NCBI RefSeq assembly: GCF_032854445.1
Contig: NC_088303.1
Span: 26,047,501 to 26,111,500 of the forward strand
DNA length: 64,000 nucleotides
Direction of reading: 5' to 3'
Origin: Liolophura sinensis
Taxonomy: Eukaryota; Mollusca; Polyplacophora; Chitonida; Chitonidae
The notes beneath the pieces were generated by a model. It was given only the letters and a program-made list of their open reading frames with translations. It was not told the DNA's origin and made no database searches. The position numbers and the translations under genes were made by a program. Below, piece after piece: positions 11,971 through 24,773 of the stretch; positions within the stretch are counted from its first letter, which is position 1, and the number at the start of each line of letters is the position of its first letter.

Positions 11971-12262
11971 TTTAGCGCATCTTCACACACCCATAAAAAC
12001 TTCCCCAGCGTAAATCGATGTCAACCAACTAACCTGTTGTGAGTCGCGCAGAATCAAAAACAATCCACCACACAAGCAAAAATTTACAAAACAAATACAT
12101 TTTCAGACACTACTCCCACTTTGACCACAAGTCGTATGTTGCCATTTCAAACACATGCGAGAACAAACAAGACTGGCCTAAACACAGTTGATTACGGGGG
12201 CTCACTTGGTTGACATCAATTTACGCTAGGGAAGTTTTAATGTGCTTGTGAACATGCAGGAA
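11971..12262. mobile_element. Fold-back element with about 50-bp arms
   Basis: The left arm near 11975-12027 (AAAACTTCCCCAGCGTAAAT then GATGTCAACCAA) is inverted at 12207-12259 (TTGGTTGACATCAATTTACG). About 290 bp in total, non-coding, MITE-like. Confidence 0.6.
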
Positions 12263-12748
12263 ATGTTTCTTATTGTCAATCACAATGGCCCTCGTATATT
12301 TGCACGTAACTGTATTTATAATATGTCTGGTGAACAGTTAGTTGCATACAAAAAGTTTCTTTACATCACTAATGCATCCAACAAAAACATTAAAAACCTC
12401 ATTAATTTAGTTCAAATTTTTTCTGAGCTCATTCAGAATCAGTAATCTCATTCTATCAAGAAATTTTGGCATATTGTGTACACGCATGTATTACTCATCT
12501 GTGAGCTCGAAGATTTCAGTTATATTAAAACTTCAACTGTGAGCTCTTGTGAGAAAATATGCGAGAACAAGTTATATTTGCTTTCTATTCATTTAATATG
12601 GGGTTTTGTTCTAACCAGTCACAATGAATTATTTTGGAACAGCCACTCCATGTATATCCGAGAGCACTATGAAGACTGCCATGCTACATATGATATGTTA
12701 TTTCAAAGGCCAATCAAATTGCTCCATTTTCTAAAGCTCGAATTGATC

Positions 12749-12988
12749 GTTTTCTGTTTTGGTTTATTTATTTGTTTGTTTGGTGTTCTATCTCGTGCTC
12801 AAGAATTTTTCGCTTATACGATGACGGCCAGGATTATGGTGGGAGCAAACCGGGCTGAGGCAGGAGAGGAAGCCAGCATGAGCTGGACTTGAACTTACAG
12901 CGACTGCATTGGTGAGAGGCTCCTGGAAATTGTGCTGCGCTGGCACACTAACCACCTCAGCCACAGAGGCCACCTGTTTTCTGTTTTG
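12749..12988 (-). mobile_element. SINE family A copy with 13-bp target duplication
   Basis: The minus-strand tRNA-like head (GTGGCTGAGGTGGTTAG) is at the right and the TTTATTTATTTG tail at the left. It is flanked by GTTTTCTGTTTTG at 12749-12761 and 12976-12988, a 13-bp target-site duplication. Internally shortened relative to the 37600 copy. Confidence 0.85.
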
Positions 12989-13559
12989 AGTAAATCATCA
13001 ATAACCCACTTGTGAACACAACTGAAGCTTCTATATTGTTTTGATATTTCCGACTATTGTTCTGATATTTCCGACTTGTATTTCTTGTTGTGTACATTTA
13101 TGAGATTCTAAATGTCAATTTCATTTTAAGCACAGCTATAACTGATATTTAAGGGTTCCAAGTGTCTCAGAACGTACCAGGATTGGATGACCTGGCGTAA
13201 TGACGGAAAGTGGAAAACTTCAACTTAAACTAGGCTTCTCTTGTATAAAAATATGATAAGCAGGTCTGTTACAGTATGGAATTTTTACACTTCTGGATAT
13301 TCCACCTGACCCTGGCATACATGTGGTCAAGAGATTTTTATATCAGCTACATGGAACATTAACTTTCACTGTGAGTTGTTTATTTCCTGCTTGGGTTGAA
13401 CAAGTCAACAACACTTCTAAAACATGTGTTTTACAAACTGAAAAAGTGCATCCAAGTTTCTGGACTCTAAACAGAAATACTATTCTCTAAAATAACACAA
13501 TATAAACTCACAGGTATAAAAAAATCCTTTAATCCTTTGTATTCCCTACACAAATATCA

Positions 13560-16500
13560 TCACACACCTTTTGAGAGCTGACTTTTAGCCGTACGAAAAA
13601 CTGCTTCTAGATCTGACAAAGCAGACATGAGGTACGCCAAGGAGTCTTGCTTGCTCGGGCCTTGTATGATTTTCACCACATCTTCTATCACAGATACAGT
13701 GAACTCTTGGGAATTCCCTCTTTCTTTTAACTTCTCAAACTGCAACATATTATGGACAAAAAAACATTTTACAACAATACATCTAGTACAGTATTTCAAT
13801 CAATACTCACTGCTTTGAAATTAGTTTAATGAAGTATAGCATAAAGCACCAGTTAAGTAATCAATTGCTGTATAAGATCTTCAATCTTATACTTTGGGTT
13901 TCCGTGGCGCAGTTGGTTAGCGCGCTAGCACAGCGTAATGACCCTCGAGCCTCTCACCAATACGGCCGCTTTGAGTTCAAATCCAGCTCATGCTGACTTC
14001 CTCTCTGGCTTCCTCTCCAGCTGTATGTGGGAAGGTCTGTCAGCAACCTGCAGGTGGTTGTGGGCTTCTCCAGGGCTCTGCCCGGTTTCCTCCAACCATA
14101 ATGCTGGTCACCGCCATATAAGTGAAATATTCTTGAGTATGGCATAAAACACCAATCAGCTTAATAAATAAAATAAATCTTATTTTAAATGTCCTACCTA
14201 GTGCTTAAAGAAAAAGCTGAATCATTCTCATCCATCCATAAGTATGCAAAACAAGACACTGTATTTTGAACACCTCATTATTTATAGAAAAGTAAATGTC
14301 AGGATTTCCTTCACTGATAAAAGTGATATTCACTCAGTTATTTTTGTTATTACACTTTGATATTTCACACCCAGACACCATTATGTTAAAATGAAACATT
14401 TTGTTTTATGACAATACAATCTGAGATCAGCATATGATGTCACAACACAAGTTAAGTCAACTTTATCATTCCCACTTCATGCAACAAGTCACAGAACTCT
14501 AGCATGTGAAGGCCTACAGCTAAAACATTGCCTGAATTTGTTCAAATACTAAAATCATGATATTGTCAAAATATAAATAAATAGAATATTGCACAGTGAA
14601 GGCTGAATACCATCAACACTTTTCGAGTGAAAGGTGGAAATAATAACCAACTCAAAACTTCCAGTCTTATAGGTTATAATTTCCACCTTTTGCTTGAAAA
14701 ATATTGATGGCATCCAACCTTCACTGTGTATATGCTCTACTCATTTTACAGGACCAGTTTTATTCACTGTGAAACACTGAACAGTTCCTTCCCTAGGCTG
14801 TGAAAAATATAATGTGCGATGCATTTTACTTAATCAATCAATACTGATTGAAACCATCAATACTTAAATCTCAGACACAATAATCTTTTCTTACGGGCTA
14901 AAAACCTTTTATTTTTCTGTAATTTATTTATGTATTTATTTAATTTTTCTGACCTACATACCTTGCTCACAGCTGCCAGTGACATATGGATTGCCTCCCC
15001 TACACCAGTACAACTCTTGGTAGACCCCAATATATCTGATGCAGAGAGCATATCCTGTCCAACAGCAAACATAGATAGAGACAACCTGTGCTGTCCAAAA
15101 ACAAACACAGATACAGATGGTATGCTTTGTCCAATAGCTAACACTCTGATAACATGTCTCACAACAAGTGTAGATACAGGTAAGATGATGTTAATCCAAT
15201 AAGAGAGACTACAGATAACATAATCTGTACAATAACAAAGAAAACACAGGTAACTAAACTATAACTAAACAGATTTGAGACGAAAATCTATGAACACAAA
15301 AAGTTTGTCCATCATGAATTTTCACATCATGACTCAAACAGACTGAATCGAAATTATTTTTACCTCGGCACTCTCGACAGCCAGCTCTAAGTGCTCCCCA
15401 TTGTGGAGTCTCGAGACAAACGCATACGCAAATAGAGCGTTCACAACATTGTATTTCACATCGGAGGAGGCCTTCTTGTTCTGAGAAAAAAAGAAAAAAA
15501 AAAAATGGATAGATTACTACATATTAGTAAAATGCAATATTACAAGAAACTATGCCCAAGGTAATCTAAAAGCTGATTTTACTTAAACTCGTGCTGCATA
15601 AATAAAGGTTGCAGTGACTGCACAACAGCCCAAACTGGTAATTATGCCTCTACACGTTTCACTATTGTAACCACTCACAACCACAAACCTATTCATTTAT
15701 TTGTTAGGTCAGGGAAGTGTTTCATGAAACTTCATAATTCAGTAAACTACCTAGGTTCTACATGCAAAAGAAACACTGGAAGTTTTGTAAAGGTCAATCA
15801 TCAACAAGGGTTAGTGTTACCAGTAAGGGTTTATTACATGTACAGTACAGGTTATCGGTACTCGATCTGACTTTTGGTTATACTGAACTAAACTGCTTAT
15901 GACCGTTATCTGCTGGACATGAGCGATTTGTTCCTTCTTTCTCATGAACTCTGTACCTGATAGACTCACCTTAATTAAACCATGTATGTCAGGTATGGAG
16001 CTCAGTACTGGTGGGACAGGGGACTTGGGAGATTCTTCTCCTACCTCAGACACCAATTTACTGTCCTGCATGTACAACATGAAAAAAAAAATACAAAACT
16101 CATATAAGTGAGTGAATAAGTGTATAAAGACTATAATTTATTCAGAATAAAAATGTTTCAAGCATTTTTTTTATCTAGTTTTTATTTTGGTGGGTGTGTG
16201 TGTGGAGGGAGGGTGGGGTAGGAGAAGAGGAAATGTGGATTGAATTACTGTTTTTCTTCTACCCTTTCAACTACTAAAGCACTTTTTTCAGTGGAATTTA
16301 TGCATACAATTATTGTGAAAATCATGCTGAAATGATATATATGTGTCATTAAAGATACATACTTCACAAAACTGTGCAAAGTATTTCCCCATACTCTATA
16401 GTTCTCTCAGAATATTTTAAAGTATTGGTTGCATAGGTGGCTGAAGAGTTAGGGTGCTTCTGAGCAAATCAGCAATTTTCCACCAATTCTGACCACAACA

Positions 16501-19500
16501 GCACGTGAATTACTTTCAATCCTCATACTGAATACAAGTTTTCACAAACCAATGCAAGTGTTAGATGATCAGCATATTGGAAAGGGCACAATTTGGCTCA
16601 TTGTGAGCTACAGTGTGAATGGCTGTTTTGTTCACATGTCACAAATGACCTCCCTACCTTAACTGTCCACCAGGGAGTCCAGATGTTCACCAGGTTGGCC
16701 AGGCGTCCATCTCTCACCATGGCATGGAATTCTCGTTTCTCCTTCTCAGATAGCCTTCTAAAGATTTCATCTGAATCTGTGTCTATGTAAGAATGATTAT
16801 GGTTTCACGATATATCAGCAATATTTCGGCCACATTGTGACAACCATGTAAGAAAGATACGTGTACAACCATTTTGTGGTTGTGGGTTTCCCCCAGGAAA
16901 TTATAACTGCATAAGGGTATGTCATTAAATTCACTGGTATGTTGTTTAAAGGATATGGTTTAACAAAGAAAGATGTGCCCAAAAAAAAGCCTTTTTTTGA
17001 GGCACATATTGTATCTTTTACATCCCATTGGGGCTCTTTCCCCTACAAAGTTGTTTGATAGCTATCACTGTTCTCATCACCAGTGGGTTACATGTCCTTA
17101 CTTTCTGGACTGACAGCTGAAGCCTTAGGAAAACTCTAGTTTAAACAGATTTTAGGTACCCAAAAGAATGCTAAGAAGCCATTATATCAAAAAATATAAA
17201 AAACAAACAATTCATGTATCCTCTAATGCCATACTCTTAAATACCGATGTAAAATTTTTCACTTCTATGACCACAGTTGCTGAGAGCATGAGAGATGAGA
17301 TGGCACAAACTTTGATGAGTAAAGCTCGCACATGACTTTAAACATGCAAATTTTTTTTTGCAGGAGGATAATTTACTCCAAAACCTAGACAGGGCCATAT
17401 CTAGTCACTTTGGTTCTGTAAAATGTTTTGGCTCCCAATCTATTGGCTGCCAAAGAAAACAAGCTGTAAAAAAAAAGCTAACAAGAAAATTAAACATTAA
17501 TTAAATTAAGTTTCCAGAAAACATTCTTTCATTCAGAGAGTTAAAAGCTCTTAAAAAGCATAATTTTGAGTTGCATTTTAAAAATTTCTTTAGGCACAAC
17601 AATCACAATGTCACTATTAAAGTTAGGGATCAGAACCTTTAATGCTTGTCTAGATATAGCCCTACTAGGTCAAGGAAAAGTTCCCACTGGCACATAAGAA
17701 TAAAGATGATGACTACCTTCACATGTTATCAACAAGTTATTATGTGTTTGAGTGGCAATTAGAAGTTGCAAAGGAAGTACACTGTGAAAGTTTTTCTTAT
17801 GAATATACAACTTCTTGGTTTCTTAACACGATGTTTTGATGTAGTTATATTCCAAGTTATTATGTGTAAAATCACAGAAATTATGAATAATGGGAGAATG
17901 GATGACCAGTTACACAGAAGGTCCAAATGACAATGGAACATTCTTTTCTTGTGTGATATTGCAGTGCGTATGTACTTCATATCTGTTTTAAGAACATACA
18001 CACATGGATAATTTGTGATGTAATAAAAGGAAAGAACAAATGAGTTCACAGAATGGACAATCTTCATACGAGTTACGAGTTCTCCATTCTGCAAATTAAT
18101 GTTCTCGGTAATGCAATCCTAATCTTCTCATTATCATTATTACCAATAAATTTGCTGTGTGTTATATATCAATTTCTGTATTAAATAAATGTACACAGGT
18201 CAATGATAAGCCTTTAATGACAATACTCTAAACTCTGGTGTATGTGCATTTTCTGTACAGAGATATGGAAATACCCAAGGAAACAACTCAAGAGTACAAA
18301 TCTCAAAACCATGACCACAGTATTTTATCACTTACCTAAATCTAGCCCAGCAATCCTATCCCCAAGGTCATCTTCTGTTGTCACACACCCAGTTAAAAAA
18401 ATAGGATCATTAGATATAAGTCACCATAATCCAGCATAAAAGGGAAAATGTGAGTGTTGGTATGTAGATTCCATTAAAACCACCCACATAGTTGTCGTGT
18501 CTATGCAGCCAAAACTTGAAACATCACCACATAGATTTTTAACTTTGTGAGATAATAAATAAAAATTACAATTTATCTGAATTACAGTCACAGTAAGACA
18601 TTTTTGAAACAAAAGTCAATGTACATGTATATAAACTGACATTCCAATAGCCAACCATTTATCCTATAAAAATTGAGAGGATTTAGGCCAAAATTAAAAT
18701 ATTATTTTTTTTGATGTTACAAGCCATTTATAACAAAAGGGAAACAAAAGGGAAGCAGAAGGGAAGAAGAATCATCTGTTCAGATGATTTATCACAGTTA
18801 AACTTCCTCAACATTGATCAGAAAGGAGTACTGGATTATGTCACCCAATGTCTGGAAATTCTCAAAATAAATATTCTTAGATCTTAGAAATTAACATCTG
18901 CTGAACATTTTCATGTGTACTACAGTTCCATTTAAGTTTGTGCTAGCTTTTTCAGGTTCTGTCCAGAGGGGGAGAGCATGGGAAAAAATAACCAAAATTC
19001 TTTCCAGCTGACACTTTTGACAGAGTGAAGTGGAACTTCATGACCTAAAAAAAGAAAATCTATACTGAGAAATCTGTTTCCATTTTCCTAATCTTAGTTT
19101 TAAATTTATGAGATTTAGGGGATTCTTCCTTCATGTGAAGGATCAAACATTTAGTATGTCCTCAACACATCATTCGATGTACCTGTTTGTCTAATAGTAT
19201 CAAGAGTGTAAGCACCCAAGTGAACCTTGTCTCAGATCACAAGCCTTGACCTAATTTACACTGGCCAAACCATTTATACATGAGGAAGAGGAGAGCCAAA
19301 ATCATGTTGTGTTGCATGAAGATTAAAGGATGGAACATATCAGCTTTGTAATTGTATGTGAACTTCCATGCATATAACATGCGCCTGCCCTTTCTATTGT
19401 CACCACCAGTGTTTTCACTCCACAACAATGTATCAGTAAACAGACACATTTTCTACCCACCAAAACATCTGGCAGCAGCGATACCAATGACAGTTCAGGA

Positions 19501-22500
19501 AATTATACCAGTATATTCCCAGCTACACGTTCTGACCACAAGAAAAGCTATCTACACACCTGGCTAATCTAGTTTTAAATTTTGGGACCTGCTGAACCAT
19601 ATTTTTCCATGCCAACAGAAGGGGCTCTTGTTTGGGTCTCTGATACATGTGAAATGGGATTAACACAGAGGTAGATGCTGGCATAAAAGGGGTTCTGTTG
19701 AGGATACTTTGATAACGTAGGTTTAAAACAAAAATCTTTCGTTTTCATCATGTTACAGCAGGTATTATGATGTAGTAAGGTCTCAATTTGTCACCATGAT
19801 TATTCCAGTCCATGATTGAATTAATTTACTTCACAAAAAATGAACTAGGGGATCTAAGCAAGTGGGCTATGGCTATAGATTGTGCGACTTGTCCTTGGAG
19901 GTATAGGCCTGTGTCCATGTTTCGTCAGTGTGTGTAAACATTTCACATGACCAGAGCCACACAATTCTCACCAATTCAATTCGCAAAATTAGGTGTGTTT
20001 TTAAGGTAAGAATTGGATCACGGAGAATTCTACATTTTACCGTCATAAGACGCTAACAGCTGTGAGGTTCACAAGATTTCGCTGATTTCGTTTGCTTAAC
20101 AGTGGGAGAGGAAATTTATATCTCGAAAGAGCACCCGTCACCTGTAAACATACTAATATTTCAAACGATCGGCGAAAAAAACAAGTAATTAATTGAAGTT
20201 AAACAAAAAAATTTGGCATCTGTAAAAACACAATAAAAGAATTTCGGTCGGGGCCTTTTTCAAGGGTCGGTCGCGAAACATCAAATGTATAATATTTTAT
20301 TTTGGCCTTGGAATAATGGTAACCTGAGAGCCGAGTATACCTTCATCTTCATCATCATCATCAGCCCCACCATAGTCTTCCTCCGTTCTTGCCAACATCT
20401 CCAGGATTTGCTTCCTCTCTTCTGGGCTAAGGAAATGGTGTTGTGATAAGAAAGTATTGAGGTTTAAAACTTGTCAACATACTATTTAAGCCCCCTAACA
20501 TGATACATGTGCAATTCTGGCATCTCAGGATTCACACTTTTTAAATGAGATCTAATTTTCCTATGATCTCTAAAGTAAAGACATAATTAATGAATACATT
20601 TAACTAAATTCTTTTTTAACTGATCTGTGTCATATCTGCGAGATTTTACAATATCCCCCTCCTTGAATGTTATGTAGGAAAATTTGATAATGACTGGGTG
20701 AGTAGGCTGGAAAAAAACCTGTGACGTAACAATAAAAGTTAACTACACACATGACACAAATTCCTTGTTAAAGAAGTTAGGCCATAAATATACACCAAAT
20801 ATGCTGAATTTACAATATTCTCCACCCTGGATGTTGTGTGTCAGTACATTAGGCCTTAGATTAGATTAGACAATATTTCAGTATGTATTACATGAACTTT
20901 CAGAAGCACATTAAGGCCTCAATTTGATGCTTTTGTTGCCCTCAGTTAAGCTGTTCTAATAAGAAATTAATCAAACTTCACATGACACTCTTATGTCGCC
21001 CTATAAGGTGGATGAATAAGTCAGAATGAAGAAAAATGTGTTATTTGCAAAATGTTAAACTTTTGCGTTTAAAGGGATATAGAAGTGATGCTCACTGGCA
21101 AGCAGTTGAGATAGGATGTCCTAGGTTAAATCCTTTTGCCATGGTCATGCTTGAATGAACGGACAGTATCTACTGTTCAGATTTGCTAAGGTACAGTCTG
21201 AACTTGCCTATCTCTCACACCAGCCCATCAGTGATGATACCACATCCTTGTTTTATATTCGTAAACCAAGTCTGTGTGAGTAGATAACAAAATGGATACA
21301 CAAGAATACTGAAACAAAAAGTTGTTAAGTTTTGGTCACCTGGCTTTGAGATCCTTCAGTTCATCCAAAACACAGTTTTTGTAGAAGGCTTCTGAGCAAG
21401 CTAAATGTTTCTCACCACGGTAACAGGCAACGGAACAATAGCGCACATTACACCGAGGACAGGTGTACTTTGATGCCTCTTTCAAACATCTGTAGATAAC
21501 AAAGTTAACATCATCTCATATCAGACGTCAGTGAGTTCAAAACTAGGCGAGAACAACATTTTACAAATTTGAGAGTCAGGTAAATGATAGGAAGAGTTGA
21601 CAGAAGATCTTATTTTATAGTCATGCATGTAAATTCTTTAGTTCTGCTAAACTCGTGAAAAGATTAAAGTGCCACAGGTCATTCATCCAAGATCATCAAA
21701 ATCTAAATCATTAATTTTCAAAACTGTACACTATGCATCACAGTATCTGTATCTGTCAAACAATCTGGCACTGTCACAGTCAGGTTTGAAGAGTTGTGAC
21801 CTTATTTCCATGTATGATATTAGGAACTGAAAATGCTGTAGTCACCAAACTACCATAGATACAAAAAGTGCTCCTCCCATGCAAAGGATTCTGGGCATGC
21901 TAGGAAACTCTGACAGCCACCAAGGCTCTCCTTCAGCTTATTTTCAGAAAACTTGGAAGCGACATCAGTTCAAAATCTGATGTAAAAGTAAAATCTTTAG
22001 ACTCATGAACATGTGACCACATGCAGTGACATTATCTTGATAGGTGACATATCTGATGACTTGTATTGTTTTCAGTACCAGCAAATGATTTTGGCTGTAG
22101 ACTGCCAGAAGGGTAAACCTTGTTAGTAAAAAACACAGCAATCTACAGCACTACAGGTTGGCTGTTCTGTGATTTCATGTTGCTTTGTACCAAGTAACTT
22201 TGCCCCAAATCACCTCATACCATTGACATTAGCCACGAAAGAATTCAACTCTTATACCACTCCCACTGTTCCATGATGAAGCAGGACATGCATATAGCTG
22301 CTCAGGATGGCGGCAGTGGCCGAGGAGTGTGTGCCATGGAGGCCTTCATAGCTATAATAAATCCATTCAAAAGCGAGTAAGGACATATCGTGGCGGAGCA
22401 GTGGGTGTGGAAAGTAAGTCTTTACATGTAGGTTGGTGTCTTTTATTTGCACAAGACTTGTCCAATTACGAAGACAATTGGCCTGGACCTTCGTTGAGTA

Positions 22501-23989
22501 CAAAACAATCTGATTAAAATCAGATTGTATGTATATCACTTTGCAAACAAGGATCCCGACACACTTCCTATCCACGGCGTGTTCAGTGATCTGAGATGAC
22601 ACAAACAAAGAGGTCATCAATGCCAGTAGCAACCAATCAACATGAGGTTTTCTAAGCAGCTTGTTTTCACCGGGAACAGTTGATGTTTATCGGAAAACCA
22701 GGAATTCTCATTTCCCTGCAGCTGAAGTAACTTGGCTTGAGAAGAGGGTGGACACACCAAGGAAAACATATTATCACTTTCCTTCGAACGAGTGCTTGTT
22801 CTGCAGATTTAAGTTTGGCATAGTGAAGCAAATGGCTGAGGAGCGTATGCCATAGAAACCTTCATGGCTATAATAAATCTATTCTAAATCAAATTGGGGC
22901 ATATGGTGGTGGTGTGGAGGTGCAGAAAGCAGGTCTTCAGGTTGGTGTCTTATTTGCGCAAAACTTGTTCAATAACAAACTAAGACAAGCAGCTTTGACC
23001 TTCATTGGGTACGAAATTAACATTATAAGCATCAAGACTCCAACGTCACTTCACCAATATAAGAAAAGGAGTTGGAGTCATTCAGGGCTAATCGTTTGGG
23101 TAGTTCAACAGTTATCACAGCTAACTGTTACTATAGGGCCTATGAGAGATACAACCTGCGTGGTTGGGGGTATAAAAGGCTCCATTTGCCTAACGTTCAT
23201 GCGCCATGTACTGCTAGGGTTCTAACACCAACAGAAGCTCAATCAGAAGCTACAGACTTCCTCAGTGATCTCCTCAGTAACAAACGGCGTGGGTGGAGAA
23301 AACGGTCCTCCCAACGTTATTGCATAGGAAAATGTCTACTTTCGAATTGCAGTCAGCAATCTTGTATCCGGCAGATTTGTATAATTTTCACTTTCCAGAT
23401 ATTCTGAGTATTTCTGCAGAGCTTTCATGATGTTATTTTGTACAACTAGGCCTTACTGGTCGCAAGCGAAGTGGCAAAAAGTGATCTTTTCGCCAGTGCT
23501 TTAACAATGGACGACCATTTCGTTTTGAGACCCGAAAGGGTGATCACGCGACCTCCAATTTCCGACCCGATTAACAGAATAGGCCCTAGATATATTTAAC
23601 ATTTGAAAAAATTAACAACAACAACAAACAAAAAAAAAGCAGGAGGATTTTCTTTTTTATTTTTTAGTCGCACAAGCAAGCTGTCATTATTCAGTGAAAA
23701 CTTACACAGCCACCAATACATTCCAGATTTACTTTGCCGAAAGGACAAAATGCAACACAGCGAGTCCTGAAACTAAAGACGTTGTTGTTGTTTCGCTAGA
23801 TCAGATTTTAGTCTTACCTGGATTTTATGACACAAAATTGACTAAGGCCTCATTCATAAAATGAAACAAGCAGTCAATGCACATTTCAATACAACACACA
23901 ATATTACCAATCACACCAAATACTTACATTGAACAAACAACACTGTTTGAAACCGAAAGCAAAGACGTTTCTATTTCGTTTGTCGCCAT
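13560..23989 (-). CDS. ZNHIT2: ZNHIT2, zinc finger HIT domain-containing protein 2 (complete, 9 exons, 315 aa)
   Basis: Exons on the minus strand, in order: 23989-23928, 21489-21340, 20426-20341, 18374-18336, 16782-16658, 16065-15970, 15480-15364, 15054-14962, 13739-13560 (stop TGA). All joints have GT-AG borders and stay in phase (948 nt). The N-terminus has a full zf-HIT treble clef: C19, C22, C31, C34, C39, C43, H49, C52. An acidic run (ADDDDEDE) follows, then the family region DDLGDRIAGLDL and REFHAMVRDG...WTPWW. The C-terminal half has the family's helical part (YNVVNALFAYAF). Known role: ZNHIT2 is a cofactor of the R2TP/PAQosome chaperone and of U5 snRNP (PRPF8/EFTUD2) assembly. Somewhat shorter than the human protein (about 400 aa). 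The start ATG has A at -3 and G at +4. Exon 3 needs a GTATAC donor; using the later GTTACC donor breaks the frame. It is head to head with NECAP. Confidence 0.94.
13883..14183 (+). mobile_element. SINE family A copy with 8-bp target duplication, in ZNHIT2 intron 8
   Basis: Head GTGGCGCAGTTGGTTAGCG (perfect A box TGGCGCAGTTGG) and AGTTCAAATCC (B box, 10 of 11), a body with TGCAGGTGGTTGTGGG, and a tail of AATAAATAAAATAAAT. It is flanked by AATCTTAT at 13883-13890 and 14176-14183. Orientation opposite to ZNHIT2. Confidence 0.88.
14588..14733. repeat. Long hairpin (inverted repeat, arms about 60 bp)
   Basis: The left arm 14588-14648 (CACAGTGAAGG ... AAAGGTGGAAAT..TAACC) pairs with the right arm 14672-14733 (GGTTATAATTTCCACCTTTT ... 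CCTTCACTGTG), with a loop of about 23 bases. It lies in ZNHIT2 intron 8. It could be a fold-back transposon or a hairpin RNA source. Confidence 0.75.
16245..16456. mobile_element. MITE-like element, TACAGTAA family, inverted copy 3
   Basis: Begins TTACTGTTTTTCTTCTACCC and ends GGCTGAAGAGTTAGGGTG, the inverse of the copies at 1154 and 8198. In ZNHIT2 intron 5. Confidence 0.6.
16788..16850. repeat. Short dispersed repeat fragment (ATCAGCAATATTTC)
   Basis: GAATGATTATGG...ATCAGCAATATTTCGGCCA resembles 50936-50997 and 62469-62527. Likely fragments of another SINE family. Confidence 0.5.
16860..18335. other. ZNHIT2 intron 4 sequence, no feature recognised
   Basis: AT-rich, with short homopolymer runs. 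No convincing exon, RNA gene or complete repeat. Confidence 0.4.
18375..20340. other. ZNHIT2 intron 3 sequence, no feature recognised
   Basis: AT-rich intron. Nothing conserved is visible beyond the flanking splice sites. Confidence 0.4.
21340..21489 (-). CDS. ZNHIT2: ZNHIT2 exon 2, bulk of the zf-HIT finger
   Basis: Encodes the second cysteine pair onwards of the zinc finger (YTCPRCNVRYCSVACY, then H and C), completing the CSIC pair split across the exon 1-2 junction. The acceptor is CTACAG and the donor GTGACC. This exon is what fixes the HIT assignment. Confidence 0.95.
22310..23030. repeat. Two diverged direct copies of an about 210-bp block
   Basis: 22310-22515 and 22820-23030 share collinear words (TTCATAGCTATAATAAAT versus TTCATGGCTATAATAAAT; GTTGGTGTCTT..ATTTGC). 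Non-coding, within ZNHIT2 intron 1. Confidence 0.7.
23216..23589. mobile_element. MITE-like element (GGGCC family), copy 2
   Basis: The right end (TCCGACCCGATTAACAGAAT then AGGCCC) matches the inverse of the left end of the 10653 copy. The interior is collinear with it. The left end is more degenerate. In ZNHIT2 intron 1. Confidence 0.65.
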
Positions 23990-24773
23990 ACTGGATGCGT
24001 CAAGACGATGCGACCTTCCTTCAATTTCATTGGATGAAAATCTTGGCGCAGTTTTCTACTGTTATCACCTGCTTGTGAAAAAATCACCCAACACTGTCAC
24101 TGAACGGGATTTTCTCTTACTATATAAAATAAGAAAATATTTTTTTTATGCTGTGCGAAGCATGCTCACATAATGTTAATATAATGAATGCTGATATTTT
24201 GCACTGGTTCTTACAAATACTAATTTGCTCGCCAAATGCACCGAAATAAAATAGCAATCTAACTTCATGTTGGAAGCTGGAATGGAACTTGAGATTATTT
24301 ATACTTTCATAATCACACTGATACAGGAATGTACCGTTACATGCATGCAAACAATTAATGGAATAATACGAATTCCCTTAGCAGTGGCTTGTTACAGAAT
24401 AGAACCAAATATCATTTCATTTTTTGTCTTCAACAACAAAAGAGCAATGATTCAGTAGGCCTTTGTCGGCCTTATATATCACACATGTATTAAAATTCAA
24501 AATTGGATCGAATTAATGTTCCTCCTAGCTTTACGCATAATGCAGAGGAGAAGTTAAAATGTACAGCCCCGTCCATACACCCATACACTCAAGTATGCCC
24601 TTTATTACGGTATTAATTTTATCGTTTTTACGCAAGGATTGAATTTCCGGATTAAAATACCCTCTCCTCCCCAACTCTCATCCCGACCCATCCGCCCAAT
24701 GCCTTAACGCACGTCAGAAGTGAACCCTGTGACCTTTGCACAACACAGCCTCGATGTGACACGTGAAAATATT
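23990..24773. promoter_or_regulatory. Divergent intergenic region between ZNHIT2 and NECAP start codons
   Basis: 784 bp separate the two ATGs, which face away from each other, so both 5' UTRs and promoters must lie here unless upstream non-coding exons exist. There is a CACGTG E-box at 24760-24765, close to the NECAP ATG. No obvious TATA box was placed. A shared bidirectional promoter is inference. Confidence 0.5.

Noticed and set aside
12476-12892. 138-codon gene
   Set aside because: Its second half runs into a SINE copy, and the rest has no recognisable domain or splice support.
13898-13980. tRNA gene
   Set aside because: A and B boxes are present but no cloverleaf or acceptor stem can be closed; it continues into a SINE body with an AATAAA tail and target duplications.
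15817-16080. Stand-alone 87-aa protein
   Set aside because: It is ZNHIT2 exon 6 plus intron read-through; the exon is 15970-16065.
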